64,000 nt of DNA from CAVPNY01 sp963706905 (GTDB taxonomy: Bacteria; Chloroflexota; Anaerolineae; Anaerolineales; UBA4823): assembly GCA_963706905.1 (NCBI GenBank), contig CAVPNY010000016.1:62001-126000 (forward strand). Direction: 5' to 3'. The first letter of the stretch is position 1. Every line of letters starts with the position of its first letter. Of the stretch, positions 50,940 through 59,378 are shown in pieces. A program made the position numbers and the translations under genes. The notes below the pieces were generated by a model. The model saw only the letters and a program-made list of their open reading frames with translations. It made no database searches and was not told where the DNA came from.

Positions 50940-52526
50940 ATGAGACAGTTCCTGCCCGGCAAAACGCAACTTGCATGGTGGCCTGTCATCTTGATTATAT
51001 TGGCAGGCTGCACTGCGCCGCAGGTCAGCGAAGCCCGCATTACGGTGCAGCTGGGCGCGGATGGCAAGCAGAGCAGCGTCGATTTACCAGCCGGTAGCAC
51101 CGCCGATGAAGCCTTGAAAGCCGGCGGCATCTTGCTCGATCCCTTGGACCGCACCGATCCGCCCCTGTACACTGTGCTTGGGGAGGGTTCGCAGGTTAAG
51201 GTGGTGCGTGTTAAGGAAGAGTTCATTGTGGAGCAGGAGGTCATCCCTTTCGAGAGCCAGGTGGTTCGCAATGAGTTTTTACCCGCCGGACAGGAATATT
51301 GGCTGCAGCTGGGCCAAAATGGGGTGAATGAAATCACCATCCGCAAGGTCTTCGAAGATGGGGAGCAAGTCTCCAGCAGCCGCATCAAATCAGTGGTAGT
51401 TAAAGAGGCGATTCCACAGATAAAAATGGTGGGTGTGCTAAAATCATTTGCACCCTTCCCAATCCCTGGCAGGCTGGCTTTTCTGGTTGATGGGAATGCC
51501 TGGGTAATGGAAAGAACGACCGGAAACCGCCGGCAGGTGATCGACACGGGTGATCTGGATGGACGAATATTTTCCTTGTCGCCTGATCGGGCATGGCTGC
51601 TCTATACACGCAGCAGCCAGGCAGACGACACGATCAACTCTTTGTGGGCGGCGCCGGTTGGAGAGGACGCAGGTGATCCGATCGATTTAGGCATTGAAAA
51701 TGTAGTCCATTTCGCGGATTGGAAACCAGGCTCCGTCCTGACCATCGCTTTTTCGACGGTGGAACCTCGCCCAGGCGCGCCCGGATGGCAGGCCAATAAC
51801 GATTTACGGCAGCTCACCTTTAGCTCAAATGGTTTCATCCGCGAGCTGCCGGTGGTGCTGGAGGCGAATTCAGGCGGCCTGTATGGCTGGTGGGGAACGA
51901 ATTTTTGTTGGGCGCCGGATGGCTCGCAGCTGGGCTATGCTCGCCCGGATGGAATTGGGTTGGTGGATTTACAGACGAATACCCAAATTCCCCTGGTGGA
52001 ATTTACACCCTTACAGACACTGGGGGATTGGGCCTGGGTACCCGGCATTGCCTGGGATCCGGAGGGGAGCAAACTGTACAGCGTGGAGCATGCCTTGCCT
52101 GCCGAATCACAGGTTTTTGATCTGATCGTAACCGCGGTGGATGCCAGTCCTTCCGTGCCGCTCACGCCGGGGGTTGGTATGTTCGCTTATCCGGTGCCTT
52201 CCCCACTGGAAGAACTCCCCTCGGGGGAGCGTGCTCATAAGGTGGCTTATCTCCAGGCTCTCTTCCCGTCTCAAAGCGAGACCAGCCGCTACCAGTTGAC
52301 CGTGATGGATCGAGATGGATCAAACCGGACAATCCTTTTTCCTGTCGAAGGGACGGGTGGATTAGATGCCCAGCGAGTTGTCTGGTCGCCTGAAAAACTT
52401 GAAGATGCACAGACTTTGGCATTGGCAGTTATCTATGAAGGTAATCTGTGGCTGGTGGATAGTGAGCGAGGGGAAGCCTGGCAGATCACCGGTGATGGAT
52501 TAACCAGCCGGGTGGATTGGAAGTAA
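50940..52526 (+). CDS. Lipoprotein with ubiquitin-like and G5 domains and a C-terminal propeller
   Basis: The 528-aa protein has a lipobox (LAGC at about 24), a DUF348 ubiquitin-like part (ITVQLGADGKQSSVDLPAGST, about 34-85), and a G5 domain (about 88-160: VVRVKEEFIVEQEVIPFESQ, then VNEITIRKVFEDGEQVSSS). The rest (about 175-528) is a WD40/TolB-like propeller (LSPDRAWLLYTRS, FCWAPDGSQLGYARP, GIAWDPEGSKLYS and others). G5 domains bind polymeric wall sugars, so it is probably a wall-linked outer protein. Its partner lipoprotein is 7 bp upstream. Function is inference. Confidence 0.8.
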   Translation: MRQFLPGKTQLAWWPVILIILAGCTAPQVSEARITVQLGADGKQSSVDLPAGSTADEALKAGGILLDPLDRTDPPLYTVLGEGSQVKVVRVKEEFIVEQEVIPFESQVVRNEFLPAGQEYWLQLGQNGVNEITIRKVFEDGEQVSSSRIKSVVVKEAIPQIKMVGVLKSFAPFPIPGRLAFLVDGNAWVMERTTGNRRQVIDTGDLDGRIFSLSPDRAWLLYTRSSQADDTINSLWAAPVGEDAGDPIDLGIENVVHFADWKPGSVLTIAFSTVEPRPGAPGWQANNDLRQLTFSSNGFIRELPVVLEANSGGLYGWWGTNFCWAPDGSQLGYARPDGIGLVDLQTNTQIPLVEFTPLQTLGDWAWVPGIAWDPEGSKLYSVEHALPAESQVFDLIVTAVDASPSVPLTPGVGMFAYPVPSPLEELPSGERAHKVAYLQALFPSQSETSRYQLTVMDRDGSNRTILFPVEGTGGLDAQRVVWSPEKLEDAQTLALAVIYEGNLWLVDSERGEAWQITGDGLTSRVDWK

Positions 52527-52593
52527 TTTCACGCAGTTGGCGGGTGGGTCAACTGAAAAACTAAATATTAATAAGGAACGGGGACGAAAAAAC

Positions 52594-53550
52594 ATGCGAA
52601 TACTCATCACAGGCGCGGCAGGATTTTTGGGTTCGAATCTCTCCGATCGTTTACTGGCTGAAGGCCATGAAGTGGTCGGGATGGATAATTTCATCACCGG
52701 CAGCCCGGAGAATCTGGCTCACATTACTGGCCATCCAGGATTCACTTTTATCCGCCACGATGTCAGTCATTTCATCTTTGTGCCGGGGGCGTTGGATGCG
52801 ATTATGCATTTCGCCTCGCCAGCCAGTCCGAATCCCAACTCGCCTTTTGGTTACCTGAATCTTCCGATCCAGACCATGAAGGCCGGGGCGTTAGGCACCC
52901 ATAACACCCTGGGTGTGGCACGCGCCCAGGAAGCGCGTTTTATGCTGGCCTCGACCAGCGAGATATACGGGGATCCATTGGAGCACCCGCAGACGGAAGC
53001 ATACTGGGGGCACGTCGATCCTATTGGCCCTCGCTCAGTATACGATGAAGCCAAACGCTTTGCTGAAGCGTTGACCATGGCTTATCATCGCTTTCACAAT
53101 GTCAATACACGCATCGTGCGCATTTTCAATACCTATGGGCCTCGCATGCACGTGGATGATGGCCGGGTCGTGCCAAATTTCTTGCAGCAAGCCCTGCGCG
53201 GCCAGCCTCTGACGATTTATGGCGATGGCTCTCAGACTCGTAGTTTTTGTTATGTGGACGATTTAATCGAGGGGATTTATCGCCTCCTGCTTTCTGATGA
53301 GCACGGGCCGGTCAATATCGGCAACCCGGTTGAGACCACCATTCTGGAATTCGCCAAAGTGATCAACCAGCTGACTGGCAATACAGCCGGGATCATCTTC
53401 AAGCCAAGTGCCCGCGGTGAGGGCGATCCCCAACGGCGTCAACCCAATATCACCCGGGCCAGGGAGATTCTTGGCTGGCAAGCCAAAATCGACATGGAAG
53501 AAGGCCTGCAGAAGACGATCGCCTATTTCAAAACGAAATTGGGGCTTTAA
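52594..53550 (+). CDS. NAD-dependent epimerase/dehydratase, UDP-glucuronate decarboxylase-like
   Basis: This 318-aa extended SDR has the NAD-binding GAAGFLGSNLSDRLL, the SYK-like triad region STSEIYGDP (Ser/Thr) and SVYDEAKRFAEAL (YxxxK), and the RIFNTYGPRM, GDGSQTRSFCYVDD and GEGDPQRRQPNI blocks. These features match UDP-xylose synthase (UXS), which makes UDP-xylose from UDP-glucuronate; related epimerases are also possible. ATG 52594 has AAGGAA before it. It overlaps the GtrA-like gene by one base, so they act in cell-surface sugar supply together. Confidence 0.88.
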   Translation: MRILITGAAGFLGSNLSDRLLAEGHEVVGMDNFITGSPENLAHITGHPGFTFIRHDVSHFIFVPGALDAIMHFASPASPNPNSPFGYLNLPIQTMKAGALGTHNTLGVARAQEARFMLASTSEIYGDPLEHPQTEAYWGHVDPIGPRSVYDEAKRFAEALTMAYHRFHNVNTRIVRIFNTYGPRMHVDDGRVVPNFLQQALRGQPLTIYGDGSQTRSFCYVDDLIEGIYRLLLSDEHGPVNIGNPVETTILEFAKVINQLTGNTAGIIFKPSARGEGDPQRRQPNITRAREILGWQAKIDMEEGLQKTIAYFKTKLGL

Positions 53551-54020
53551 TGGCGCTGACTTCAGTCATCAGCAATCCACGCGAACGCACCCGCTTCCTG
53601 CGCTTTGCCGTTGTCGGCATCATGGGGGCTGTGGTTGATTTTGGGACCTTCAACTTGCTCTCCTCCGTGGTTGGACTGAGCGCGGTGGTGGCCAGCGTGT
53701 TCTCATTCATGGCGGCAATCATCAGTAATTTCACCTGGAATCGGTACTGGACCTATCCAGACTCGCGCACCAAACCCCTGGGACACCAACTGCTCCAGTT
53801 TACAGTAGTCAGTTTGGTTGGCCTGGCAATCCGCACCCCATTAATTGCTTTCTTAGAGCCATTACTCACCTCCTTATTTGGGAAGCTGGAATTCCTGCCG
53901 CAAGGATTTGTCACAGCAAACCTGCTGGGGGAAAATGTCGCCCTGGCGATTGCTGTTATCGTGGTGATGTTCTGGAACTTTTTCATTAACCGCTATTGGA
54001 CCTACAGCGACGTGAAATAA
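53550..54020 (+). CDS. GtrA family membrane protein
   Basis: GtrA proteins (156 aa here) are four-span membrane proteins thought to move lipid-linked sugars. The hallmark blocks are FLRFAVVGIMGAVVDFGTFNLL, here in parts, NFTWNRYWTYPDSR and MFWNFFINRYWTYSD. The start ATG overlaps the stop of the epimerase (TAATG), so they are translationally coupled. With the UDP-xylose-type enzyme upstream this suggests glycan building, but no glycosyltransferase is next door. Confidence 0.92.
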   Translation: MALTSVISNPRERTRFLRFAVVGIMGAVVDFGTFNLLSSVVGLSAVVASVFSFMAAIISNFTWNRYWTYPDSRTKPLGHQLLQFTVVSLVGLAIRTPLIAFLEPLLTSLFGKLEFLPQGFVTANLLGENVALAIAVIVVMFWNFFINRYWTYSDVK

Positions 54021-54022
54021 AT

Positions 54023-54400
54023 ATGCCGCATACGCCCGAGCCAATCCCGATCTACACCACCTCAGGAGGCACTGCTGGATTTCTGGTATATCCCTATCTT
54101 TTCGATCCAGTCGGCGAATGGATCGGATGGGTGGAAGAACACCGGCTGGTCTATTCAGTGTTTGGGCAATATGTCGGCTGGCTGAACCATGACTTCCGCA
54201 TTTTGCGCCGGCGGTCAGAGGATTTTACTCACCCAGATCGAGAGCCTCCCGCCAGGCCAGCGCGCTTCTATCCGCCAGCTACCGTGCCCCTGCCTCCCAT
54301 GATGGCTGAGCTTAAGTACGAGACGATGGATGTGCTGGATGAGATGCCCGATCTATTGCCAGTTTATGATGCATTTTCCCTCCCGGAAGAGGCGGATTAA
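54023..54400 (+). CDS. Small protein with beta-rich repeats (unknown, possibly 4-fold beta flower)
   Basis: The 125-aa protein begins MPHTPEPIPIYTTSGG, then has a tyrosine- and tryptophan-rich beta stretch (GFLVYPYLFDPVGEWIGWVEE, in parts, and VYSVFGQYVGWLNHDFRILRR). This pattern of short strands with Gly-Trp turns recalls the small 4-fold beta-flower proteins, but I am not sure. Its C-terminal half is Pro-rich. It starts 2 bp after the GtrA stop, so it is in the same operon. Confidence 0.7.
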   Translation: MPHTPEPIPIYTTSGGTAGFLVYPYLFDPVGEWIGWVEEHRLVYSVFGQYVGWLNHDFRILRRRSEDFTHPDREPPARPARFYPPATVPLPPMMAELKYETMDVLDEMPDLLPVYDAFSLPEEAD

Positions 54401-54469
54401 TCTGAAGAACGCTTAAAATTTGCTATACTAAAGGCAATCACTTTGCCATTACCCCGGAGAACGTTAATT

Positions 54470-54880
54470 ATGAAACTAACCAATCCTTTCAAGAAAAAAA
54501 CTATCCAGAAAGAAGTGGCTGTCCCACTCACTCCCGAAGAAATTCCAGCCCCCACTGATCTTGAAAGTTTTATGCGCCGCGGCTGGGCTTACCACTCTCG
54601 TGGCAAGGAACAGGAGGCCGAACAGGATCTCCGTCAGGCGCTTAAGCTGGATGCAGATTTTGTGGATGCAAATTATGTCATGGGGCTAGTGATGAAAGCC
54701 CAAGGGAATAAAGAAGAGGCAATTGTCCACTTTAAAGAAGGCAGTTGACCTGATCGAAGCCGGTAAGATCGAGGATAAATCCAAGAAAGAGATCATGCAC
54801 CGGTTGGCCAACGGGCATTACAATGAACTGACTCTGGAGATTGGAACCTGGAGAAGGAAATTTGGCAGCACATCAGTTAA
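54470..54880 (+). pseudogene. TPR-repeat protein with two compensating frameshifts
   Basis: From ATG 54470 the frame runs MKLTNPFKKKT... to EEAIVHFKEGS* at 54748, but a better TPR continues if one base is dropped near 54737: VHFKKAVDLIEAGKIEDK and on to LANGHYNELTLE. Near 54840 a second shift back is needed to give NLEKEIWQHIS and the TAA at 54878-54880. The full span is exactly 137 codons, so one insertion and one deletion cancel. It could be a decayed gene or base errors. One TPR unit is clear. Confidence 0.6.
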
Positions 54881-55851
54881 GCCACCGCGCCCGGCTAGAG
54901 ACAGCCCTGTCTGGGGGTGCTGTTGACCGGCCCCCAGTAGCCTTATGGCGTCATTTCCCGGTAGATGACCAGTCGCCCGGCAGCCTGGCTGCAGCAACAG
55001 TTGATTTCCAGCGCGCCTACGATTTCGATTTGGTGAAAGTAACCCCGGCCTCCTCTTTTTGCGTTCGGGGTTGGGGGGCGCGTGACGAGTGGCGCGGCGC
55101 CTCAGAAGGCACCCGCGATTACACGCACCGGGTTATCCAGCAACCCGAAGATTGGACTCGCTTGGAGATTCTGGATCCCCGGCAAGGTTTCCTTGCCGGG
55201 CAGTTGGAATGTTTACGCCTGATCATGGGAGAGGTGGGTGGGGATGTTCCTGTGATCCAGACCATTTTCAATCCACTCTCCCAGGCAAAAAATCTGGTAG
55301 GTCGCGATGCGCTGCTGGTCCACTTGCGTCGCTATCCTGAGGCGGTGCATGCGGGTCTGAAGATCATTGCCGAAAGCACCCGGCGCTTTGTCGAAGCCGC
55401 CCTGGAAACAGGCATCTCGGGGATTTTTTACGCCGTCCAGCATGCCCAGTTCGGCCTGCTCTCTGAGCAGGAGTACCAGCAATTTGGCCGCGCCTATGAT
55501 ATGCAGGTCCTTGAACCGGCAGGTGGTTTGTGGCTCAACCTGCTCCATTTGCACGGTGAGGACGTTATGTTTGATGCTTTTCTGGATTATCCCATGGCGA
55601 TTATCAACTGGCACGATCGCGAGACCCCACCCTCCCTCTCTGAGGCGCAGACCCGCTATTCCGGGGTGGTCTGCGGCGGCTTGCGCCGCTGGGAGACCAT
55701 GGTTTTAGGGACGCCAGAGCAGGTGCGCGCCGAAGCGCTGGATGCCATCCAATCAACCGGCGGGCAGCGCTTTATCCTGGGGACGGGTTGTGTCTTGCCG
55801 ACCACCGCGCCGCGCGGTAATATCCTGGCGGCGCGCCAGAGCGTCGGATGA
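54862..55851 (+). CDS. Uroporphyrinogen decarboxylase (URO-D) family protein
   Basis: This 329-aa protein has the TIM-barrel fold of the URO-D/corrinoid methyltransferase family: RLETALSGGAVDRPPVALWRHFPVDD near the start, in parts, FDLVKVTPASSFCV, and HLHGEDVMFDAFLDYP. The last about 60 residues (SGVVCGGLRRWETMVLGTPEQV, RFILGTGCVLP) fit the barrel end. It lacks some core URO-D residues, so a role in methyl transfer or in haem side steps are both possible. Start: TTG 54862 behind GGAGAAGG. It overlaps the TPR gene by 19 bp. Confidence 0.75.
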   Translation: MAAHQLSHRARLETALSGGAVDRPPVALWRHFPVDDQSPGSLAAATVDFQRAYDFDLVKVTPASSFCVRGWGARDEWRGASEGTRDYTHRVIQQPEDWTRLEILDPRQGFLAGQLECLRLIMGEVGGDVPVIQTIFNPLSQAKNLVGRDALLVHLRRYPEAVHAGLKIIAESTRRFVEAALETGISGIFYAVQHAQFGLLSEQEYQQFGRAYDMQVLEPAGGLWLNLLHLHGEDVMFDAFLDYPMAIINWHDRETPPSLSEAQTRYSGVVCGGLRRWETMVLGTPEQVRAEALDAIQSTGGQRFILGTGCVLPTTAPRGNILAARQSVG

Positions 55852-55915
55852 TTGCTGATCGCACTCCCAAGGTTTTTTACGGCGATTGGGGAGACCCGGT
55901 CGCCGCTTTCCTTCG

Positions 55916-56488
55916 ATGAGTGGTCTGAGAGTCATTGCTGGAACTGCTCGCGGGCGAAGATTGCGCTCTGTCCCGGGAGATACCACTCGTCCTATCACCG
56001 ATCGAGTTAAAGAATCCTTGTTTGATATCCTGGGTGGGGATATCCAATCAGCCAATTTCCTGGATTTATTTGCTGGAACAGGCAGTGTAGGGATTGAAGC
56101 CCTTAGCCGGGGGGCGGCATTCGCCCGCTTCATCGATAAAGAGCCGCAGGCCGTGGCGACAGTGCGCGTCAACCTGGAAGCAACTGGACTTAAAGCCAGC
56201 GCGGATATCGTTAAGGCGGATACTTTCATTTATTTAGCCCGGCTGGCTGATCGCAGCTTTGATTATGCGTATATCGCCCCGCCCCAATACAAGAGTTTAT
56301 GGAAGCGGGCATTATTGAGCCTGGATGCTCATCCTGACTGGCTTTCCAGGGACGCCTGGGTTGTTGTTCAGATTTACCCGGGAGAGCTGGAACCCGTTGA
56401 ATTGAAGAACCTGGTTGAGTTTGACCAGCGCAAATATGGCAGCACCTTGCTCGTTTTCTATTCCAGGGTGGCGACTGACCAGAGGTGA
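55916..56488 (+). CDS. rsmD: 16S rRNA (guanine(966)-N(2))-methyltransferase RsmD, variant active site
   Basis: RsmD methylates G966 of 16S rRNA in the 30S subunit. The 190-aa protein has RVIAGTARGRRL, TRPITDRVKESLFDIL and the AdoMet loop FLDLFAGTGSVGIEALSRGA, all strongly conserved. The catalytic motif, normally DPPY/F, reads IAPPQY here, so the usual Asp is Ala. This is a subtype seen in Chloroflexota as far as I recall. It overlaps no neighbour: URO-D ends 64 bp before, and galT follows 3 bp after the stop. Confidence 0.87.
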   Translation: MSGLRVIAGTARGRRLRSVPGDTTRPITDRVKESLFDILGGDIQSANFLDLFAGTGSVGIEALSRGAAFARFIDKEPQAVATVRVNLEATGLKASADIVKADTFIYLARLADRSFDYAYIAPPQYKSLWKRALLSLDAHPDWLSRDAWVVVQIYPGELEPVELKNLVEFDQRKYGSTLLVFYSRVATDQR

Positions 56489-56491
56489 AAA

Positions 56492-57547
56492 ATGGATGTT
56501 CCTCATCGCCGATTCAATCCATTGACGCGGGAATGGGTGCTCGTCTCTCCCCATCGTACGCAACGACCGTGGTTGGGACAGGTGGAAAGGCCCCCACAGG
56601 AAAACCTGCCCCCCTACGACCCCGCTTGTTATTTATGTCCCACCAACTTGCGGGCAGGTGACAAGCGTAACCCAGATTACCATTCGACTTATGTCTTCAC
56701 CAACGATTTTCCGGCTTTGCTCGAGCCGACTGAGCCTGATGAAACCGATTCGAATAGCATGCTCATCGATCACCCGATATTTATCGCTGAACCGGAGTAT
56801 GGAACCTGCCGGGTAATGTGTTTTTCCCCGCGCCATGACCTTTCTCTGCCCGAATTATCCCAGACCGAGATCGAGACCGTTGTCCGGAGCTGGATCGAAC
56901 AGACCCGTCTCCTCTTCGATCTGGCTTATGTGCGTTATGTGCAGGTTTTTGAAAACAAAGGCGCCATGATGGGCGCCTCCAATCCTCACCCGCACAGCCA
57001 GATCTGGGCGACAAACCATATCCCTAACGAGCCTGCCAAAGAAATCCTGGCGCAGAATGAATACTATGCCAGGCATCGATCGTGCTTATTGTGTGATATG
57101 CTTGCCGCCGAGCGCCAGGCAGGGGAGCGTCTGGTGGTGGCTAACCAGCATTTTTCCGCCCTGGTTCCTTTCTGGGCAGTCTGGCCTTTTGAGGTCCTGC
57201 TGATTGCCAACCGCCACCTGCCAGGATTGGCCGACCTGGAGCCTGACGAGATCAGCGGGCTGGCCGATATCCTTCGTCGCCTGACCACTCGTTTCGATAA
57301 CTTATTCGAAATTTCCTTTCCCTATTCGATGGGCTTTCACCAGGCGCCCGTGGGTGGCAGCCAGGCTGGGGCGCTCCACTTGCACGCGCACTTCTACCCG
57401 CCTTTGTTGCGCTCAGCCACTGTGCGTAAATTCATGGTTGGATTTGAAATGCTGGCTTCGCCGCAACGCGATATTACGCCAGAGGCCGCCGCCGAGCGTT
57501 TGCGCTCACAGAGTGAGCTGCATTACCGCCTTGGGATCTCGAATTGA
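56492..57547 (+). CDS. galT: Galactose-1-phosphate uridylyltransferase
   Basis: GalT moves UMP between glucose-1-P and galactose-1-P in the Leloir pathway. The 351-aa protein has RRFNPLTREWVLVSPHR, the zinc cysteines CYLCPTN, the active-site GASNPHPHSQIWA holding the catalytic His (HPH), a further CxxC (CLLC) and MGFHQAPVGG. The C-terminal HLHAHFYPPLLR is typical. It starts 3 bp after rsmD, so it shares a transcript. No galK or galE is next to it in this window. Confidence 0.93.
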   Translation: MDVPHRRFNPLTREWVLVSPHRTQRPWLGQVERPPQENLPPYDPACYLCPTNLRAGDKRNPDYHSTYVFTNDFPALLEPTEPDETDSNSMLIDHPIFIAEPEYGTCRVMCFSPRHDLSLPELSQTEIETVVRSWIEQTRLLFDLAYVRYVQVFENKGAMMGASNPHPHSQIWATNHIPNEPAKEILAQNEYYARHRSCLLCDMLAAERQAGERLVVANQHFSALVPFWAVWPFEVLLIANRHLPGLADLEPDEISGLADILRRLTTRFDNLFEISFPYSMGFHQAPVGGSQAGALHLHAHFYPPLLRSATVRKFMVGFEMLASPQRDITPEAAAERLRSQSELHYRLGISN

Positions 57548-57576
57548 TTGCATTCAGAATAAAGTGGGGCTATAAT
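57548..57576 (+). promoter_or_regulatory. Promoter for the coiled-coil/SPFH-HTH pair
   Basis: TTGCAT (57548-57553), a 17-bp spacer and a perfect TATAAT (57571-57576); the start would be near 57583, about 50 nt before the helical-protein gene. It overlaps the last base of galT. Confidence 0.6.
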
Positions 57577-57631
57577 CCAAATATATCCCTTTCCGATAAA
57601 CATAACACGAAAGACTTTCAAGGAGTAAGCG

Positions 57632-58165
57632 ATGGGTGACATAAAAGATCAAATTTTCGGCGAAGTATCTGATGATATGGATATATTCAAGAAGATTGCC
57701 AGCAAGATCCCTGGCTTCAAGGGTTATATCGAAAGCCAACAAAGGAGGGATTCTGACAAGCTGATTCGCGAATTTATCTTCGATCGATTCCGCGAGCTTG
57801 AAGGGCGTGTATCCAGATTGCAAAGGGATTTCATCACCCAGGGCCAGATCGGTTACGTTGATGACCTGGAAGCGTCCGCCATTAAAATGCGCACATTCGC
57901 TGATCGAGTGCGCACGGCGCAGCGCGGTTATTCCGGCCTGTTCGATGCTGTCAAAGTCAACACAGAGGATTTAACCAAGCTATATGAATACGATGCCGCC
58001 ATGCTCACTTTGGCTGACGAGGTCAGCAACGCAATAGATAATGTCGAAGCCTCGGTTGGCAGCGATGGCCTGCCTGCAGCGATGCGCAATCTCGAATCGA
58101 AGACCATCCAATGCATCGAAGTCTTCGATCGGCGTGAGATGGTCATCTCCGGCACCGCTGGTTAA
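57632..58165 (+). CDS. Helical coiled-coil protein of unknown function, partner of SPFH-HTH
   Basis: This 177-aa protein is nearly all alpha-helical with charged heptad-like runs (FDRFRELEGRVSRLQRDFITQ; LADEVSNAIDNVEASV). No membrane span, signal peptide or cysteine-rich motif is seen. It may be a soluble bundle that sits on the membrane face, and its gene is 59 bp upstream of the SPFH-HTH gene in the same operon. AAGGAG precedes the ATG. I do not recognise the family. Confidence 0.75.
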   Translation: MGDIKDQIFGEVSDDMDIFKKIASKIPGFKGYIESQQRRDSDKLIREFIFDRFRELEGRVSRLQRDFITQGQIGYVDDLEASAIKMRTFADRVRTAQRGYSGLFDAVKVNTEDLTKLYEYDAAMLTLADEVSNAIDNVEASVGSDGLPAAMRNLESKTIQCIEVFDRREMVISGTAG

Positions 58166-58224
58166 TCCAGGACTGTTTCGAAAGATTTTTCTAACCGACA
58201 TGATATTAAGAAGGAGTTAAGACT

Positions 58225-59295
58225 ATGGCTAGAATTTTTGATGTGATCGAATATCCCAATGAGATGAAGGACGAAATCGTCCACCGGTTTCCGGAGACCG
58301 GTTCAGGTGACTTCCGCCTTGGTTCGCAGGTGATCGTGCGCGAGTCTCAGACCGCGGTATTCTTCCGGGATGGGAATGCTCTGGATGTCTTTGGTCCGGG
58401 CCGCCATACCATCACCACAGCGAATATCCCCTTGCTGGTCAATTTAATCGGCAAGGCTTTCAATGATCGCACCCCTTTCACCGCTGAGGTCTACTTCATT
58501 TCCATGCGCGAATTTGCCGATCGCAAGTGGGGCACCCCACAGCCGATCATCGTGCGCAACCCCAACATGGGACTGGGCGTAGCCTTGTTGCAGGGCTTTG
58601 GTAGCTACAGCTTTCAGGTCAAAGACCCGCAGCAGTTTGTAACCCAAATCGTCGGCACGCAGGGCATGTTCCGCACTGCCGATATCGAGACCCGCCTGCG
58701 ATCCATGCTGCTCTCCAAGCTGCAGGACCTGCTGGGTGAGACCGCGGCCAAGACGAGTGTGCCCGAAATGATCGGGCTGACGGAAGAGCTTGGATCGGGT
58801 GTGCGCGCCAAAGGTCAGGATGATTTCGCTGCCATTGGCCTGACGCTGAAGTCTTTCTATATCGAGAACCTAAAGCCCTCCAGTAAGTCGGCTGAAGAGC
58901 TGCGCCAGATGGGTATGCTCGATATGCAGACCTACACCCAACTGCAAGCCGCTGACGCTCTGCGTGACGCTGCCCAGAACCCCAGCGGTGGAGCCGGTCT
59001 AACGGCTGGCATCGGCGCCGGCATGGGTGTTGGGAGTGTGATCAGCTCCTCCTTGCAGGGCATGACCGGAGCCGGAGCAGCCGGCGCGGCTGCCGCTCAA
59101 CCGACCCCGCCCTCCGGTGGCACGCCTAGCGGCAGCACACCTGATGTGATGACCCCGGCCGAAGCGGCAGCCATCCTGCGCGTATCAGAAGAAGATGTGA
59201 TGGCTGCGATCACTGCAGGTGACTTGAAGGCGCGCAAACTGGGCACCGCTTACCGCATCAGTAAGGAAGCCCTGGACACCTTTATGAAGGGCTAA
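58225..59295 (+). CDS. SPFH-domain protein fused to C-terminal excisionase-type HTH
   Basis: Residues about 20-230 are an SPFH (stomatin/prohibitin-like) domain of the virion-core/YdjI type: GSQVIVRESQTAVFFRDGNA, FGPGRHTITTANIPLL, RSMLLSKLQDLLGE and IGLTLKSFYIENLKPS. A flexible Gly/Ala/Pro-rich linker follows (about 250-300). The last about 50 residues, MTPAEAAAILRVSEEDVMAA to YRISKEALDTFMKG, form a MerR/excisionase-type HTH, usually DNA-binding. No membrane span is seen. An SPFH scaffold joined to an HTH is unusual. AAGGAG precedes the start. A strong terminator ends the unit. Confidence 0.85.
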   Translation: MARIFDVIEYPNEMKDEIVHRFPETGSGDFRLGSQVIVRESQTAVFFRDGNALDVFGPGRHTITTANIPLLVNLIGKAFNDRTPFTAEVYFISMREFADRKWGTPQPIIVRNPNMGLGVALLQGFGSYSFQVKDPQQFVTQIVGTQGMFRTADIETRLRSMLLSKLQDLLGETAAKTSVPEMIGLTEELGSGVRAKGQDDFAAIGLTLKSFYIENLKPSSKSAEELRQMGMLDMQTYTQLQAADALRDAAQNPSGGAGLTAGIGAGMGVGSVISSSLQGMTGAGAAGAAAAQPTPPSGGTPSGSTPDVMTPAEAAAILRVSEEDVMAAITAGDLKARKLGTAYRISKEALDTFMKG

Positions 59296-59334
59296 GCCTC
59301 TCTTTCGATACTTGGGAAATTAATCCAGAAACAT

Positions 59335-59375
59335 AAAGAACCCCGAAAAACCATTTCGGGGTTCTTTGTTTTTTT
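59335..59375 (+). terminator. Strong bidirectional intrinsic terminator
   Basis: A perfect 14-bp stem (59335-59348 with 59354-59367) and 5-base loop are followed on the plus strand by GTTTTTTT. It lies between the SPFH-HTH gene and the convergent nuclease-related gene. Confidence 0.9.
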
Positions 59376-59378
59376 AAT

